Assembly (NCBI RefSeq): GCF_910592395.1
Contig: NC_088314.1
Coordinates: forward strand, 18,389,998-18,449,997
Length of the DNA stretch: 60,000 nucleotides
Reading direction: 5' to 3'
From: Lineus longissimus
Taxonomy: Eukaryota; Nemertea; Pilidiophora; Heteronemertea; Lineidae
Below, in pieces: positions 12,501 to 18,822 of the stretch. A model generated the notes under the pieces. The model saw only the letters and a list, made by a program, of their open reading frames with translations, made no database searches and was not told the DNA's origin. The position numbers were made by a program, and so were the translations under genes. Position 1 is the stretch's first letter. Each line of letters begins with the position of its first letter.

Positions 12501-14168
12501 GAAGTGCATGTACCGTTGTGTAGGTTGTGGTGCTGTGGGGTGACATTTATGTCCCGCTCTGTGGGTCAGTGATGCTGTGGGGGGGAACGTTTTATGTCCC
12601 ACTCTGTGGGTCGATTGATCAGTGGTGCTGATGGGGTGACGTTTTATGTCCTACTCCATGGCTCTGTGGGTCAGTGGTGCTCTACGGGTGACGTTTTATA
12701 CCACTCTGTGGGTCAGTGGTGCTCTACGGGTGCCGTTTTATACCACTCTGTGGGTCAGTGGTGCTGTGTAAATCCACTGTGGGTCAGTGGTGCTGTGGGG
12801 GTGACGTTTTATACCACTCTGTGGGTCAGTGGTGCTCTACGGGTGACGTTTTATACCACTCTGTGGGTCAGTGGTGCTCTACGGGTGACGTTTTATACCA
12901 CTCTGTGGGTCAGTGGTGCTCTACGGGTGCCGTTTTATACCACTCTGTGGGTCAGTGGTGCTGATGGGGTGACGTTTTATGTCCCGCTCTGTGGTACTGT
13001 GGGTCAGTGGTGCTGTGGGGGTGACGTTTTATACCACTCTGTGGGTCAGTGGTGCTGATGGGGTGACGTTTTATACCACTCTGTGGGTCAGTGGTGCTCT
13101 ACGGGTGACGTTTTATACCACTCTGTGGGTCAGTGGTGCTGATGGGGTGACGTTTTATACCACTCTGTGGGTCAGTGGTGCTGATGGGGTGACGTTTTAT
13201 ACCACTCTGTGGGTCAGTGGTGCTGATGGGGTGACGTTTTATACCACTCTGTGGGTCAGTGGTGCTCTACGGGTGACGTTTTATACCACTCTGTGGGTCA
13301 GTGGTGCTCTACGGGTGACGTTTTATACCACTCTGTGGGTCAGTGGTGCTCTACGGGTGACGTTTTATACCACTCTGTGGGTCAGTGGTGCTGATGGGGT
13401 GACGTTTTATACCACTCTGTGAGTCAGTGGTGCTGATGGGGTGATGTCTTATGTCCTGCTCTGTGGCACTGTGGGTCAGTGGTGCTGTGGGGGTGATGTT
13501 TTATGTCCTGCTCTGTGGCACTGTGGGTCAGTGGTGCTGTGGGGGTGATGTTTTATGTCCTGCTCTGTGGCACTGTGGGTCAGTGGTGCTGTGGGGGTGA
13601 TGTTTTATGTCCTGCTCCGTGGCTCTGTGGGTCAGTGGTGCTGTGTTGGTGACATTTTATCTCCCACTCTGTGAGTCAGTGGTGCTGTGGGGGTGATGTT
13701 TTATGTCCTGCTCTGTGGCACTGTGGGTCAGTGGTGCTGTGGGGGTGATGTTTTATGTCCTGCTCCGTGGCTCTGTGGGTCAGTGGTGCTGTGTTGGTGA
13801 TATTTTATCTCCCGCTCTGTGGGTCAGTGGTGCTGTATGGGTGTCATTCCATGCAACGCGCTATGGGTCATGGGTAGTGAAATGGATAAAGTTCGAAATT
13901 GCGTCTTGTCTCTCGTTGCAGGAAAGTTTATATCGTTTACTACGAGCAAGATGAAGTGAACGATTTCATTCTGTTACGTCGTCTCTGCCAATGTTTTGGT
14001 TTGTTCTCATTGGATGACTATCCGCCTCGCAACCTCCATCGCGGACTCGTCAGATTCAACTATTTTTTCAACGAGGTCCTCCTGGTCGGTTCCGGTACGG
14101 AATATTACGTCTACAAGCCACCCTCCATCCAGTCATTATCTAAAGACATACTCCGGACAGTCAGATAG
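359..14168 (+). CDS. POMGNT1/MGAT1-like glycosyltransferase (GT13 family), 3' part, ten exons
   Basis: Exons: 359-555, 1477-1575, 2205-2377, 3088-3181, 3805-3854, 4597-4723, 6611-6746, 8357-8512, 10417-10578, 13922-14168. Every junction has GT..AG borders and conserves frame, giving about 479 residues to a TAG stop; the 5' end is outside the window. Order: C-terminal half of an ILEI/PANDER-like stem domain (LFNELGSS...FRDNWYFVGQKG), then a GT13 catalytic domain with the opening strand PIVVIPGMNY, the acidic metal-binding motif ILEEDL followed by SPDFLYFL, ISAWNDNG, FPGFAFLLQRAF, and IPDVSR. Known members (POMGNT1, MGAT1) are Golgi type II enzymes that add beta-1,2-GlcNAc, POMGNT1 to O-mannose. 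Odd points: the WDDW-type motif of the family reads WCCW, and the following PEQRxGR stretch is replaced by a Gly-rich segment, so activity or substrate may differ. This is probably a lineage paralogue and not the canonical POMGNT1 orthologue. Family call is strong; enzymatic function is inference. Confidence 0.88.
562..1145 (+). mobile_element. TTAA-bounded short TIR element, copy 1 (interrupted by a foldback insertion)
   Basis: Begins TTAAAGGGTAACTCG and ends GTATCACTTTAA; the ends are short inverted repeats with TTAA at both borders, as in piggyBac-type MITEs (type is inference). It matches the 5270-5598 copy closely, apart from an inserted hairpin at about 589-820. It starts 6 bases after the 5' splice site of the exon ending at 555. 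It has no coding capacity. Confidence 0.8.
589..820. mobile_element. Near-perfect foldback hairpin inserted into the TTAA element
   Basis: Arms 591-693 and 717-819 are inverted repeats of about 103 bp (ATATGTGACTCGCTATACC...ATTTCAC and its complement) with a loop of about 23 bp. The uninterrupted copy at 5270-5598 shows the empty site (AAATTTCACCATGTTTTAG), so the insertion borders can be read directly. Confidence 0.85.
1157..1369 (+). repeat. GGGTTGACCA-bounded TIR element, copy 1
   Basis: Begins GGGTTGACCATTTTGGCTAG and ends GGCGGTACCTGTGGTCAACCC. An opposite-orientation copy lies at 28640-28878, and a third, partial copy (GGCTAGAACTGGAAATC...GAGTCTGTTCTTTGTTTTC) lies at 46735-46862. Confidence 0.75.
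1477..1575 (+). CDS. GT13-like gene, linker exon
   Basis: Acceptor TTTTTCCAG; encodes IQGYRIKPDPLVNRNMKRR then EFCSKFDGYGDFCD. Two cysteines, charged linker between stem and catalytic domains. Donor GTGCGT, phase 1. Confidence 0.8.
1740..2204 (+). repeat. Three decayed tandem copies (148-bp period) of the 5' part of the next GT13 exon
   Basis: The splice acceptor plus the first part of the exon at 2205 is repeated upstream with starts at 1761, 1909 and 2057, exactly 148 bp apart, as is the real exon at 2205. Each copy keeps CTTTCAG and the NRVDE(P/S)..RPAPL coding start. All three share a net 8-base loss in the middle, so the frame is broken, and the matching GTTGTCATTCC..ATGAAC stretch is followed by TAA. 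These are pseudo-exons produced by local duplication. Coordinates cover units 1-3 including their intronic lead. Confidence 0.9.
2205..2377 (+). CDS. GT13-like gene, first catalytic-domain exon
   Basis: Encodes VNRVDEPLRPAPLTDRVLQ then AISAVPIVVIPGMNYNGLRM and a helix ending DPKMVL. The hydrophobic PIVVIPGMN strand corresponds to the first beta strand of the GT-A fold in MGAT1/POMGNT1 (the nucleotide-sugar side). Phase 1 in, phase 0 out; donor GTAAGT. Confidence 0.88.
2470..2775 (-). repeat. tRNA-derived SINE
   Basis: On the - strand a tRNA-like head runs from about 2775 to 2700 with an A-box-like TAGCCTAGTGGTTAAC and a B box GGTTCGATCCC inside a CCCGGG stem. The body contains GTCGGATGAGACTAAAAGCCG then TGGTCCCTTGTACCTGAG, and the far end is an AT-rich ATTATTACC..ATTATC tail. 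The body segment recurs at 11380-11500 and resembles the conserved central domain of Meta-type SINEs (inference). Intronic in the GT13 gene. Confidence 0.75.
2875..2961 (+). repeat. Partial copy of the CAGTRGAACCTC TIR element
   Basis: Carries the right half of the family (CTCTCTAATAAGGACGGC...GAGGATGTCCTCAATAAAGAGGTTCTACTG). Fuller copies lie at 6976-7134, 19100-19279 and 44318-44500. The left terminus is missing. Confidence 0.7.
3088..3181 (+). CDS. GT13-like gene, catalytic-domain exon
   Basis: Encodes VTYDEKFYECAELAKVF then DFIPIKLNSSGSYI. It follows phase 0 from the previous exon and ends phase 1 at donor GTAAGT. In the family this region forms the second strand and helix of the nucleotide-binding half. 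Confidence 0.85.
3805..3854 (+). CDS. GT13-like gene, 50-bp microexon
   Basis: Encodes AQMHQAIEAAWKIFPNK, an amphipathic helix just before the metal-binding strand. Acceptor GATTTTCAG, donor GTAAGT; phases 1 and 0. It is too short to be found by ORF length and is recognised from frame and family position. Confidence 0.82.
4155..4545. repeat. Foldback element with about 95-bp imperfect terminal inverted repeats
   Basis: The left arm (GGTGAAAATTCTTCAGTCGAAAC...AGAGCTTTCGAGGAACATCC) pairs with the right arm (GGATGTTCCTCTAAAGCTCT...GACTGAAGGATATTCACCCC). The centre holds a 29-bp tandem repeat, three units at about 4268-4345 (GGCCTCATAYAYNRGAGCTAG). Intronic. Confidence 0.7.
4597..4723 (+). CDS. 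GT13-like gene, exon with the acidic metal-binding motif
   Basis: Encodes ESVIILEEDLVLSPDFLYFL then AQTYQVVRQDKSLLGISAWND. EED is the family's Mn-binding acidic triad position, and the SPDF.YF context is typical of MGAT1/POMGNT1. Acceptor TTTTTTAG, donor GTGAGT, phase 1 out. Confidence 0.9.
4838..5135 (-). repeat. tRNA-like SINE fragment followed by a piece related to the foldback hairpin at 591-819
   Basis: On the - strand, 4885-4850 carries a B box GGTTCGAATCC. From about 5040 on the + strand, ATTTCACAAAAGGCAGACAACAGAGAAATG matches one arm of the 591-819 hairpin with several substitutions. The long reading frames here are repeat artefacts. Confidence 0.45.
5270..5598 (+). mobile_element. 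TTAA-bounded short TIR element, copy 2 (uninterrupted)
   Basis: 329 bp from TTAAAGGGTAACTCG to GTATCACTTTAA. It has the same order as copy 1 but lacks the hairpin and about 24 bp (GCCGTTGAAATTGCGCTATGCC region). Lies in the intron between the 4597 and 6611 exons. Confidence 0.8.
6150..6592 (-). pseudogene. LINE retrotransposon 3' fragment
   Basis: On the - strand the reading LTKLRCSSHNLAVETGR, then IPRQDRLCPNCELQDIEDE, then HFCIVCPRFGAQRA is the Cys/His-rich segment found after the reverse transcriptase of CR1/Jockey-like LINEs (R.S.H.L..E.GR / R.C..C...EDE.HF...C). It is broken by at least two in-frame stops (after ETGR and after EDE) and is 5'-truncated. It ends in an AATAAATAAT-type tail near 6150 and lies only about 18 bases upstream of the acceptor at 6611. 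Confidence 0.75.
6611..6746 (+). CDS. GT13-like gene, exon with altered WDDW motif
   Basis: Encodes GYEEVSTNSTLVYRISSS then FPGFAFLLQRAFFENHM and KNNQHWCCWR. FPGF.FLLQRAF matches the MPGLGW.LRR segment of POMGNT1. The next family motif, WDDW in MGAT1 and WDMW in POMGNT1, reads WCCW. Phase 1 in, phase 2 out (donor GTAGGG). Confidence 0.85.
6976..7134 (+). repeat. CAGTRGAACCTC TIR element, full copy
   Basis: Starts CAGTAGAACCTCTCTATTAAAG and ends GGGAGGTTCCACTG; termini are inverted repeats. Internal GTCCTTAATAGAGAGGTGTCC occurs twice. Intronic. Other copies: 2875-2961 (partial), 12320-12396 (partial), 17890-17960 (weak), 19100-19279, 44318-44500. Confidence 0.8.
8085..8335 (+). repeat. Two-copy tandem duplication of about 125 bp
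   Basis: The unit carries GGCTAAAAGAA..., AGGCAGGGNTCGGATGCACTC, CACCAACTCCCCTCCCC, then AAACAAAGYTCTAARCCAGT and GCTGATTT. The two units differ by substitutions and a CCCCTCCCC length change. Intronic, just upstream of the 8357 exon. Confidence 0.75.
8357..8512 (+). CDS. GT13-like gene, exon with IPDVSR motif
   Basis: Encodes SWQGWFPGGLNGSEILIPDV then SRVFHLPYVTARGQMHSTLS and KELFNRKRVTS. IPDVSR..H is the family motif after the UDP-contact region. The PEQRxGR stretch usual before it is replaced by GWFPGGLNGSE, about five residues longer. One NGS sequon. Phase 2 in and out; donor GTACGT. Confidence 0.88.
8633..9020. repeat. TIR element (CAGGCCTTTCAATTACAT ends) with poly(A)/poly(T) core
   Basis: The left end ACAGGCCTTTCAATTACAT is mirrored by ATGTAATCGAAAGGCCTGAA. 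The interior has several TTTTGGGGACAT repeats and a long A-run followed by a T-run near 8889-8922. Intronic, non-coding. Confidence 0.75.
9021..10416. other. Intron, no gene seen
   Basis: Intron between the 8357 and 10417 exons. Reading frames here lack splice support, codon bias or recognisable motifs. No further dispersed repeat recognised inside the window. Confidence 0.4.
10417..10578 (+). CDS. GT13-like gene, penultimate exon
   Basis: Encodes EQKVQIAHPFSLTREKYEDE then LFRLIRSSQPIKDANFLQC and IMGNLDQRFQPAEK. Charged C-terminal lobe of the catalytic domain. Acceptor TCATTGCAG, donor GTAAGA, phase 2 in and out. Confidence 0.83.
10579..13921. other. Last intron of GT13-like gene (3.3 kb)
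   Basis: Holds a SINE-body fragment near 11380-11500 (CTCAGGTACAAGGGACCATATGGCTTTTGGTCTCATC, matching the 2470-2775 SINE), a short TTTGCATAC repeat at about 11975-12010, a partial CAGTRGAACCTC element near 12320-12396, and the 42-bp minisatellite at 12528-13868. No exon recognised between. Confidence 0.5.
12528..13868 (+). repeat. 42-bp minisatellite array with three unit variants
   Basis: The consensus GTGACGTTTTATACCACTCTG / TGGGTCAGTGGTGCTCTACGG is repeated about 30 times. Units differ mainly at one position block: GCTCTACGG, GCTGATGGG or GCTGTGGGG. Units at the flanks are longer or degenerate (ATGTCCTGCTCTGTGGC..). Because 42 is a multiple of 3, long open frames arise on the + strand, but the array sits wholly inside the last intron. 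Confidence 0.93.
13922..14168 (+). CDS. GT13-like gene, last coding exon
   Basis: Encodes KVYIVYYEQDEVNDFILLRR then LCQCFGLFSLDDYPPRNLHR, GLVRFNYFFNEVLLVGSGTE and a tail to TAG at 14166-14168. Acceptor CTCGTTGCAG directly after the minisatellite; phase 2 in. It supplies the C-terminal part of the catalytic domain. Confidence 0.85.
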
Positions 14169-14298
14169 CGGTAAAATGTCTTGCACAGAACACACAACAG
14201 TATTACGACGGGGAGAGGGTAGAGATGCCCAGAAGAAGGTAGAATCACTGCATTACACCATTTTCCTAATATTTTATGTGTTTTTGGTACACATGGAT

Positions 14299-14671
14299 AA
14301 TAGCATTCCGCGAAGTTACTATTTATAGCTCACAAGGTAATTTGCATAAGATATTGAAGCGTTTTAGTCACGTGACAGTCGGACATCGACACTTATTTCT
14401 ACGCATTTGAGCTTATTTCAAAGTCAATTATTTTTTACCCTGCTTTGTTTTTAGCATGAATGATACCATAGAGTCAGGGAGAGAAATATTCAGAACAATT
14501 AATATGTAGTATTTCCAACACTCGGACATGTGCCAGATTGAATCTAACTGCCCTAGTTAGAAAGCCTGAATCCATTACGAAACCGCATGTTTGTCCGACA
14601 TTGCCTGTAATTCAGCGATGGGGAAATAGAGGGCAGCAGGTGCAGTGACGTCATCTTCGCGGAATGCTATT
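14299..14671 (+). mobile_element. 373-bp TIR element (AATAGCATTCCGCGAAG ends), copy 1
   Basis: Both ends carry the 17-bp inverted repeat AATAGCATTCCGCGAAG / CTTCGCGGAATGCTATT. Non-coding; nearly identical to the copy 303 bp downstream in the same orientation, so recently duplicated or recently transposed. Probably within the 3' UTR or just downstream of the GT13 gene. Confidence 0.88.
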
Positions 14672-14974
14672 CTAAAGTTGGGGTTTGTCCAGGGTAACAA
14701 TTAAACATCAACTTGAAAATAATCCATTGTGTTATGTTCTTCTGAACCAAATGTGTCACCATGTTGCAGAAGTATACCATGTCTGAAATCTTTTACTGCC
14801 TGTGCACGATTGTGCCATGTAGACACATGCGTCGACATATTGTCTGTGCACGTTCGTGTCGGGCGTCGATCTTCATATGAATACAAGCAGTGCCATCTTT
14901 GAATTGCCGTAGGAACTAAAGATCTTGTGGAAATTGATTTCCATGTTGTGATGTTCTTTACTGGGTTTGAAAAA

Positions 14975-15347
14975 AATAGCATTCCGCGAAGTTACTATTT
15001 ATAGCTCACAAGGTCATTTGCATAAGATGTTGATGACGTTTTAGTCACGTGACAGTCGGACATCGACACTTATTTCTACGCATTTGAGCTTATTTCAAAG
15101 TCAATTATCTTTGACCCTGCATTGTTTTTAGCATGAATGATACCATAGAGTCAGAGAGAGAAATATTCAGAACAATTATATGTAGTATTTCCAACACTCG
15201 GACATGTGCCAGATTGAATCTAACTGCCCTAGTTAGAAAGTCTGAATCCATTACGAAACCGCATGTTTGTCCGACATTGCCTGTAATTCAGCGATGGGGA
15301 AATAGAGGGCAGCAGATGCAGTGACGTCATCTTCGCGGAATGCTATT
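14975..15347 (+). mobile_element. 373-bp TIR element, copy 2
   Basis: Same termini, length and orientation as 14299-14671. The differences are a few substitutions and one- or two-base indels (for example GATGTTGATGACG versus GATATTGAAGCG). Confidence 0.88.
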
Positions 15348-15519
15348 CTTCAAAATTTGGTAGTTTTTGTTGGTGCAGCAGTGAAAGGAAATAGGAGTCA
15401 TGAACTCATTATGTGCAACTTTGAAATAACAATGTTGTTAACTCACTTGTTTATGTGCTGTTTGGTCCATCAAAGGTGCTATGTCAATATTATTGAGGAT
15501 ATTATGATGTAATACCAAG

Positions 15520-15525
15520 AATAAA
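15520..15525 (+). terminator. Candidate poly(A) signal of the GT13-like gene
   Basis: AATAAA about 1.35 kb after the stop, beyond both 373-bp elements. A second AATAAA lies near 15842. No nearer canonical signal was noticed after 14168. Weak evidence by itself. Confidence 0.3.
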
Positions 15526-15962
15526 TCATGGTGAATTAGAATAGATTAGGCAAAATGTGAGGACGATAGGAAAATCAAAAATGTTTATAAATGTTGACCA
15601 TTTGTTGAAATTTGATAGTTTTTGAAAGCCCTCTATGTTCAGAAATAGGAACTGAGCACTAGACTATCAGATCAATCACACCAATTTCAACACTCTTAGT
15701 CATATCTATTCTTGGTATTACTGGATTTACGGTCAGTCATTGTGTTTTATCATCTTTGTAAGATCAATTCTAATTATATTCAAAATAACTATAATTTATT
15801 GTTTATTTGTTTACTGGTAGTTTATTTTATTTGTTTCTTAGAATAAATATGATTCCCAATATTAAAGTACACCGCATTCCGATTCATGATAAACGGTAAG
15901 TCAATTTCAACCTGACGTGGTCTAAAACTAAAAGGGAACGTACAATTTTTTTTCTTCATTTT

Positions 15963-16014
15963 TAGCTCACCTCTTAGCAGAGGTGAGCTTATCCCATACC
16001 GTGGCGTCCGTCGT

Positions 16015-16061
<47 letters not shown>

Positions 16062-17115
16062 CGTCGTCGTCCGTCGTCCGTTAGCAGGGCACGTTTCGTA
16101 ACTGTTAGAGCTATTGAGTTGAAACTTGGTACATATGTACCCTTATGTAATGACACCTTGGAGACCAAGTTTCGGTCCGATTCGTTTCATGGTTTGGCCA
16201 CCAGGGGGCCAAACGTTAAAAGTGAAAATATGCAATATCTCCCTTAATAGTAGTCGGGAAATTTTGAAAAAAATATGGTAGGTACTTCTAGCAAAGGTGC
16301 ATCATATATCCTCCGGGTTTTTGATTTGACCTCCTTTTCAAGGTCACAGAGGTCAAATGGTGTAAATTGGTCGTTAGGATGTAACGATGGCACGTTTCTA
16401 AACTGCAATGACTATTGATACCAAATTTGGTACACATTTACCCCTTAGTCAGGTGATCTCAGGGACCGAAGTTTGGTCCAATATGATTCACCACTTGACC
16501 ACCAGGGGGCAAAATCCAAAAACCTTAAAAATGTGATTATTCCTTAACTTCTTGCCCGATTGCCACCAATTTGATATCATGGGTACATCTAACCACCATA
16601 CAGTATATGTCACACAGGTTTTTAATTTCACCTTCTTGTCAAGGTCACAGAGGTCAAATGGCGTAAATTCGCCGTCAGGCCGTAACTATGGCACGTTTCT
16701 TAACTGCAATGACTATTGATCACAAATTAAGTACACATGTACCCCTTGGTCAGGTGATCTCAGGTACCGAAGTTTGGTGCGATCTGATTTGCCGTTTGGC
16801 CTCCAGGGAGGGGGCCAAATCCTAAATTCTTCAAAAAACCCATTATTCCTAGTAATGACTTGCCCGATTGGCACTAATTTTATATCATAGGTACATCTAA
16901 TTCTAACAACCATTCAATGTGTCACCCGGGTCTTCTTTGATTTGACCTACTTTTCAAGGTCACAGAGGTCGAATGTACTGTAAATTGGCCATTTTGGGGA
17001 AATTGTAATTGCTTGGACCTACATCAAACCTAACACTACATGACACAATACCATGCTCTTTATCCATCTTTCCTCCACATGAGGTGAGCACAATGGCCCT
17101 GGCCATTTCATCATG
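15963..17115 (+). repeat. 1.15-kb repeat bounded by GCTCACCT/AGGTGAGC, with (GTC)n and three internal ~300-bp units
   Basis: Begins with the palindromic TTAGCTCACCTCTTAGCAG then AGGTGAGCTTA, followed by a GTCCGTCGTCGTC microsatellite at about 16006-16082. Three tandem units start near 16087, 16389 and 16690; each has GCACGTTTC, TTGGTACACATNTACCC, CACCAGGGGGC and CAAGGTCACAGAGGTCAAATG. It ends GAGGTGAGCACAATGGCCCTGGCC then ATTTCATCATG. Similar elements are, to my knowledge, common in mollusc and other spiralian genomes. No ORF. Confidence 0.8.
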
Positions 17116-18822
17116 ATTAGTCAGTATTGATTTAAAGCATTTATTTATTCAATTTTACTTCAAGTATTCAAATATTACACTCTTTAATTTATTCAATTTT
17201 ACTTCAAGTATTCAAGTATTACACTCTTTAATCAGTACTTAATTAATTCTAATTTACATATTTATCGTTAGTGTTGTCTATTTTTTATATTCATTTCTTA
17301 TTTCCCCCTAATGTTGTTGATTTCTTTTCTTCTGTCTGTTATGTAATTAAAGTTTGTTGTATATTTTTATAAGTGTATATAATTGTGGTCTCGTTGAACA
17401 CTAGGATGAATCATATGAGATATATTGAAATTGAAATTGAAATTGAAATTGAAATACCCACCAATTTGAATCGAGGCCCGAAAATGATATTGTCTATAAC
17501 TTTTTCGGTGCCACACCCGGTATTTACCGGGTTGGTGCACTACGTAGCCTACTACTGGCCCGGATTAATCCGTACTACTTAATTTCTATCATTTACCACA
17601 GACCCAAAAGTTGGTTTCACCTGAAAAACAAGATGGCAGCACTGCGCTCGAATCAATGAAGTCCTTGTCCCTAAGATAGGATAATGCTGGCTATTTTACA
17701 GTGATACTTTTCCGGAGCCGTATTGTGGGTTCCAGCCCACCCGGTCTTTACCGGGTGTGGGCCAGATGTACTATGCACTGCCAAGACCCTGTGGTGGCGA
17801 TAGGGTTAAGGAATTGCCATTAACTCCTTCACTGCCAGAGTGTTTATTTATTTAGTCTGTTGTTTTGTAATTGAAAAATAGCGATGATACAGTAGATACT
17901 TCTATCAAGGACACCCTCGTGTCTGAAATTTGTTGTTCTTAAGGTCGACTCTCATGTATTGTATTGCCCAAAATATCTCAAATTCATCTCAATATTATTC
18001 ATAAACAACAGAGTTTAGAAACCAATTAATGGCATTATGTGTTGTATGAAAAGCATCTGAGGGCATTTCCAACCCCAAAAAAGAAAATTTGGTAAGTGCT
18101 GTGTACTGCCTTCAAGTGGTGTTTTTATAAGGTCCAAAAATATGAACCCATAGGGCTAATCTGATTTCACTTGAGTGGTTGCTGTCAAAGTTCAAGGTTG
18201 TGGTTTTGTGACATGAATAAGACCTTTCAATTGTGTTTGATTTGGTCTCACCTTGTCAGCTGCATAGTATCGGTGAACAGGGTACAGATAATTAGCAATC
18301 TGAAGATTTAGTAAACATTTTTTTCGTCCAGTATGAGTTAAAGGGTACAGTGATAGGAACTTGTGGTCATTTCAGAATGTGTTTGGTTGTGAAAGAGTTA
18401 AAGTATGTGTGATCCCTGTAGGAGCCGTATCCAAAATGTTTATGGCTTGTCGATGTAATAATTGGCAGAACCCTAACTTCGATGTTATTTGAAATTAATA
18501 TATTTATGGTTGTGTAACAGTAAATTCGGTCAGAACCTGTGTTGGCCAAAGATGCAGTCTCACAAAACAGCAAACTATACATGCTTCCCGAAATTGGTGG
18601 CTTGCATTGGAACTAACTTTTTCCCCCTTGTCCGTCATTAAAGGCATTCAAGTGTGTTGGTCAACCATGACTATCTCCTTTGTCCCTCCACTATAAGGCC
18701 TAGTTTCCCCTTATGACATCACTATTTCGGACACTCAGCGCCCCAATTCTGGACAGGTGTATAATAGCTGCAAATATTTCCTGGTTTACTGTATTCAAAA
18801 TGACAGAAACCTTTATTTCTAG
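17116..18822. other. Intergenic or intron DNA with small repeats
   Basis: Contains an (ATTGAA)n microsatellite at about 17425-17456, two copies of a palindromic ACCCGGTATTTACCGGGT-type repeat (17515-17580, 17735-17818; relatives near 150-222 and 6778-6850), and a worn CAGTRGAACC element near 17890-17960. No exon recognised, although the 18823 exon needs an upstream one. Confidence 0.45.

Noticed and set aside
12594-13422. Repeat proteins LWVSGALRVTFYTT on the + strand
   Set aside because: Read from the 42-bp intronic minisatellite; no splice support, and the flanking exons join across it in frame.
16006-16082. CRISPR-like or coding meaning of the (GTC)n tract
   Set aside because: Simple trinucleotide microsatellite inside a known style of dispersed repeat; no spacers, no frame continuing outside.
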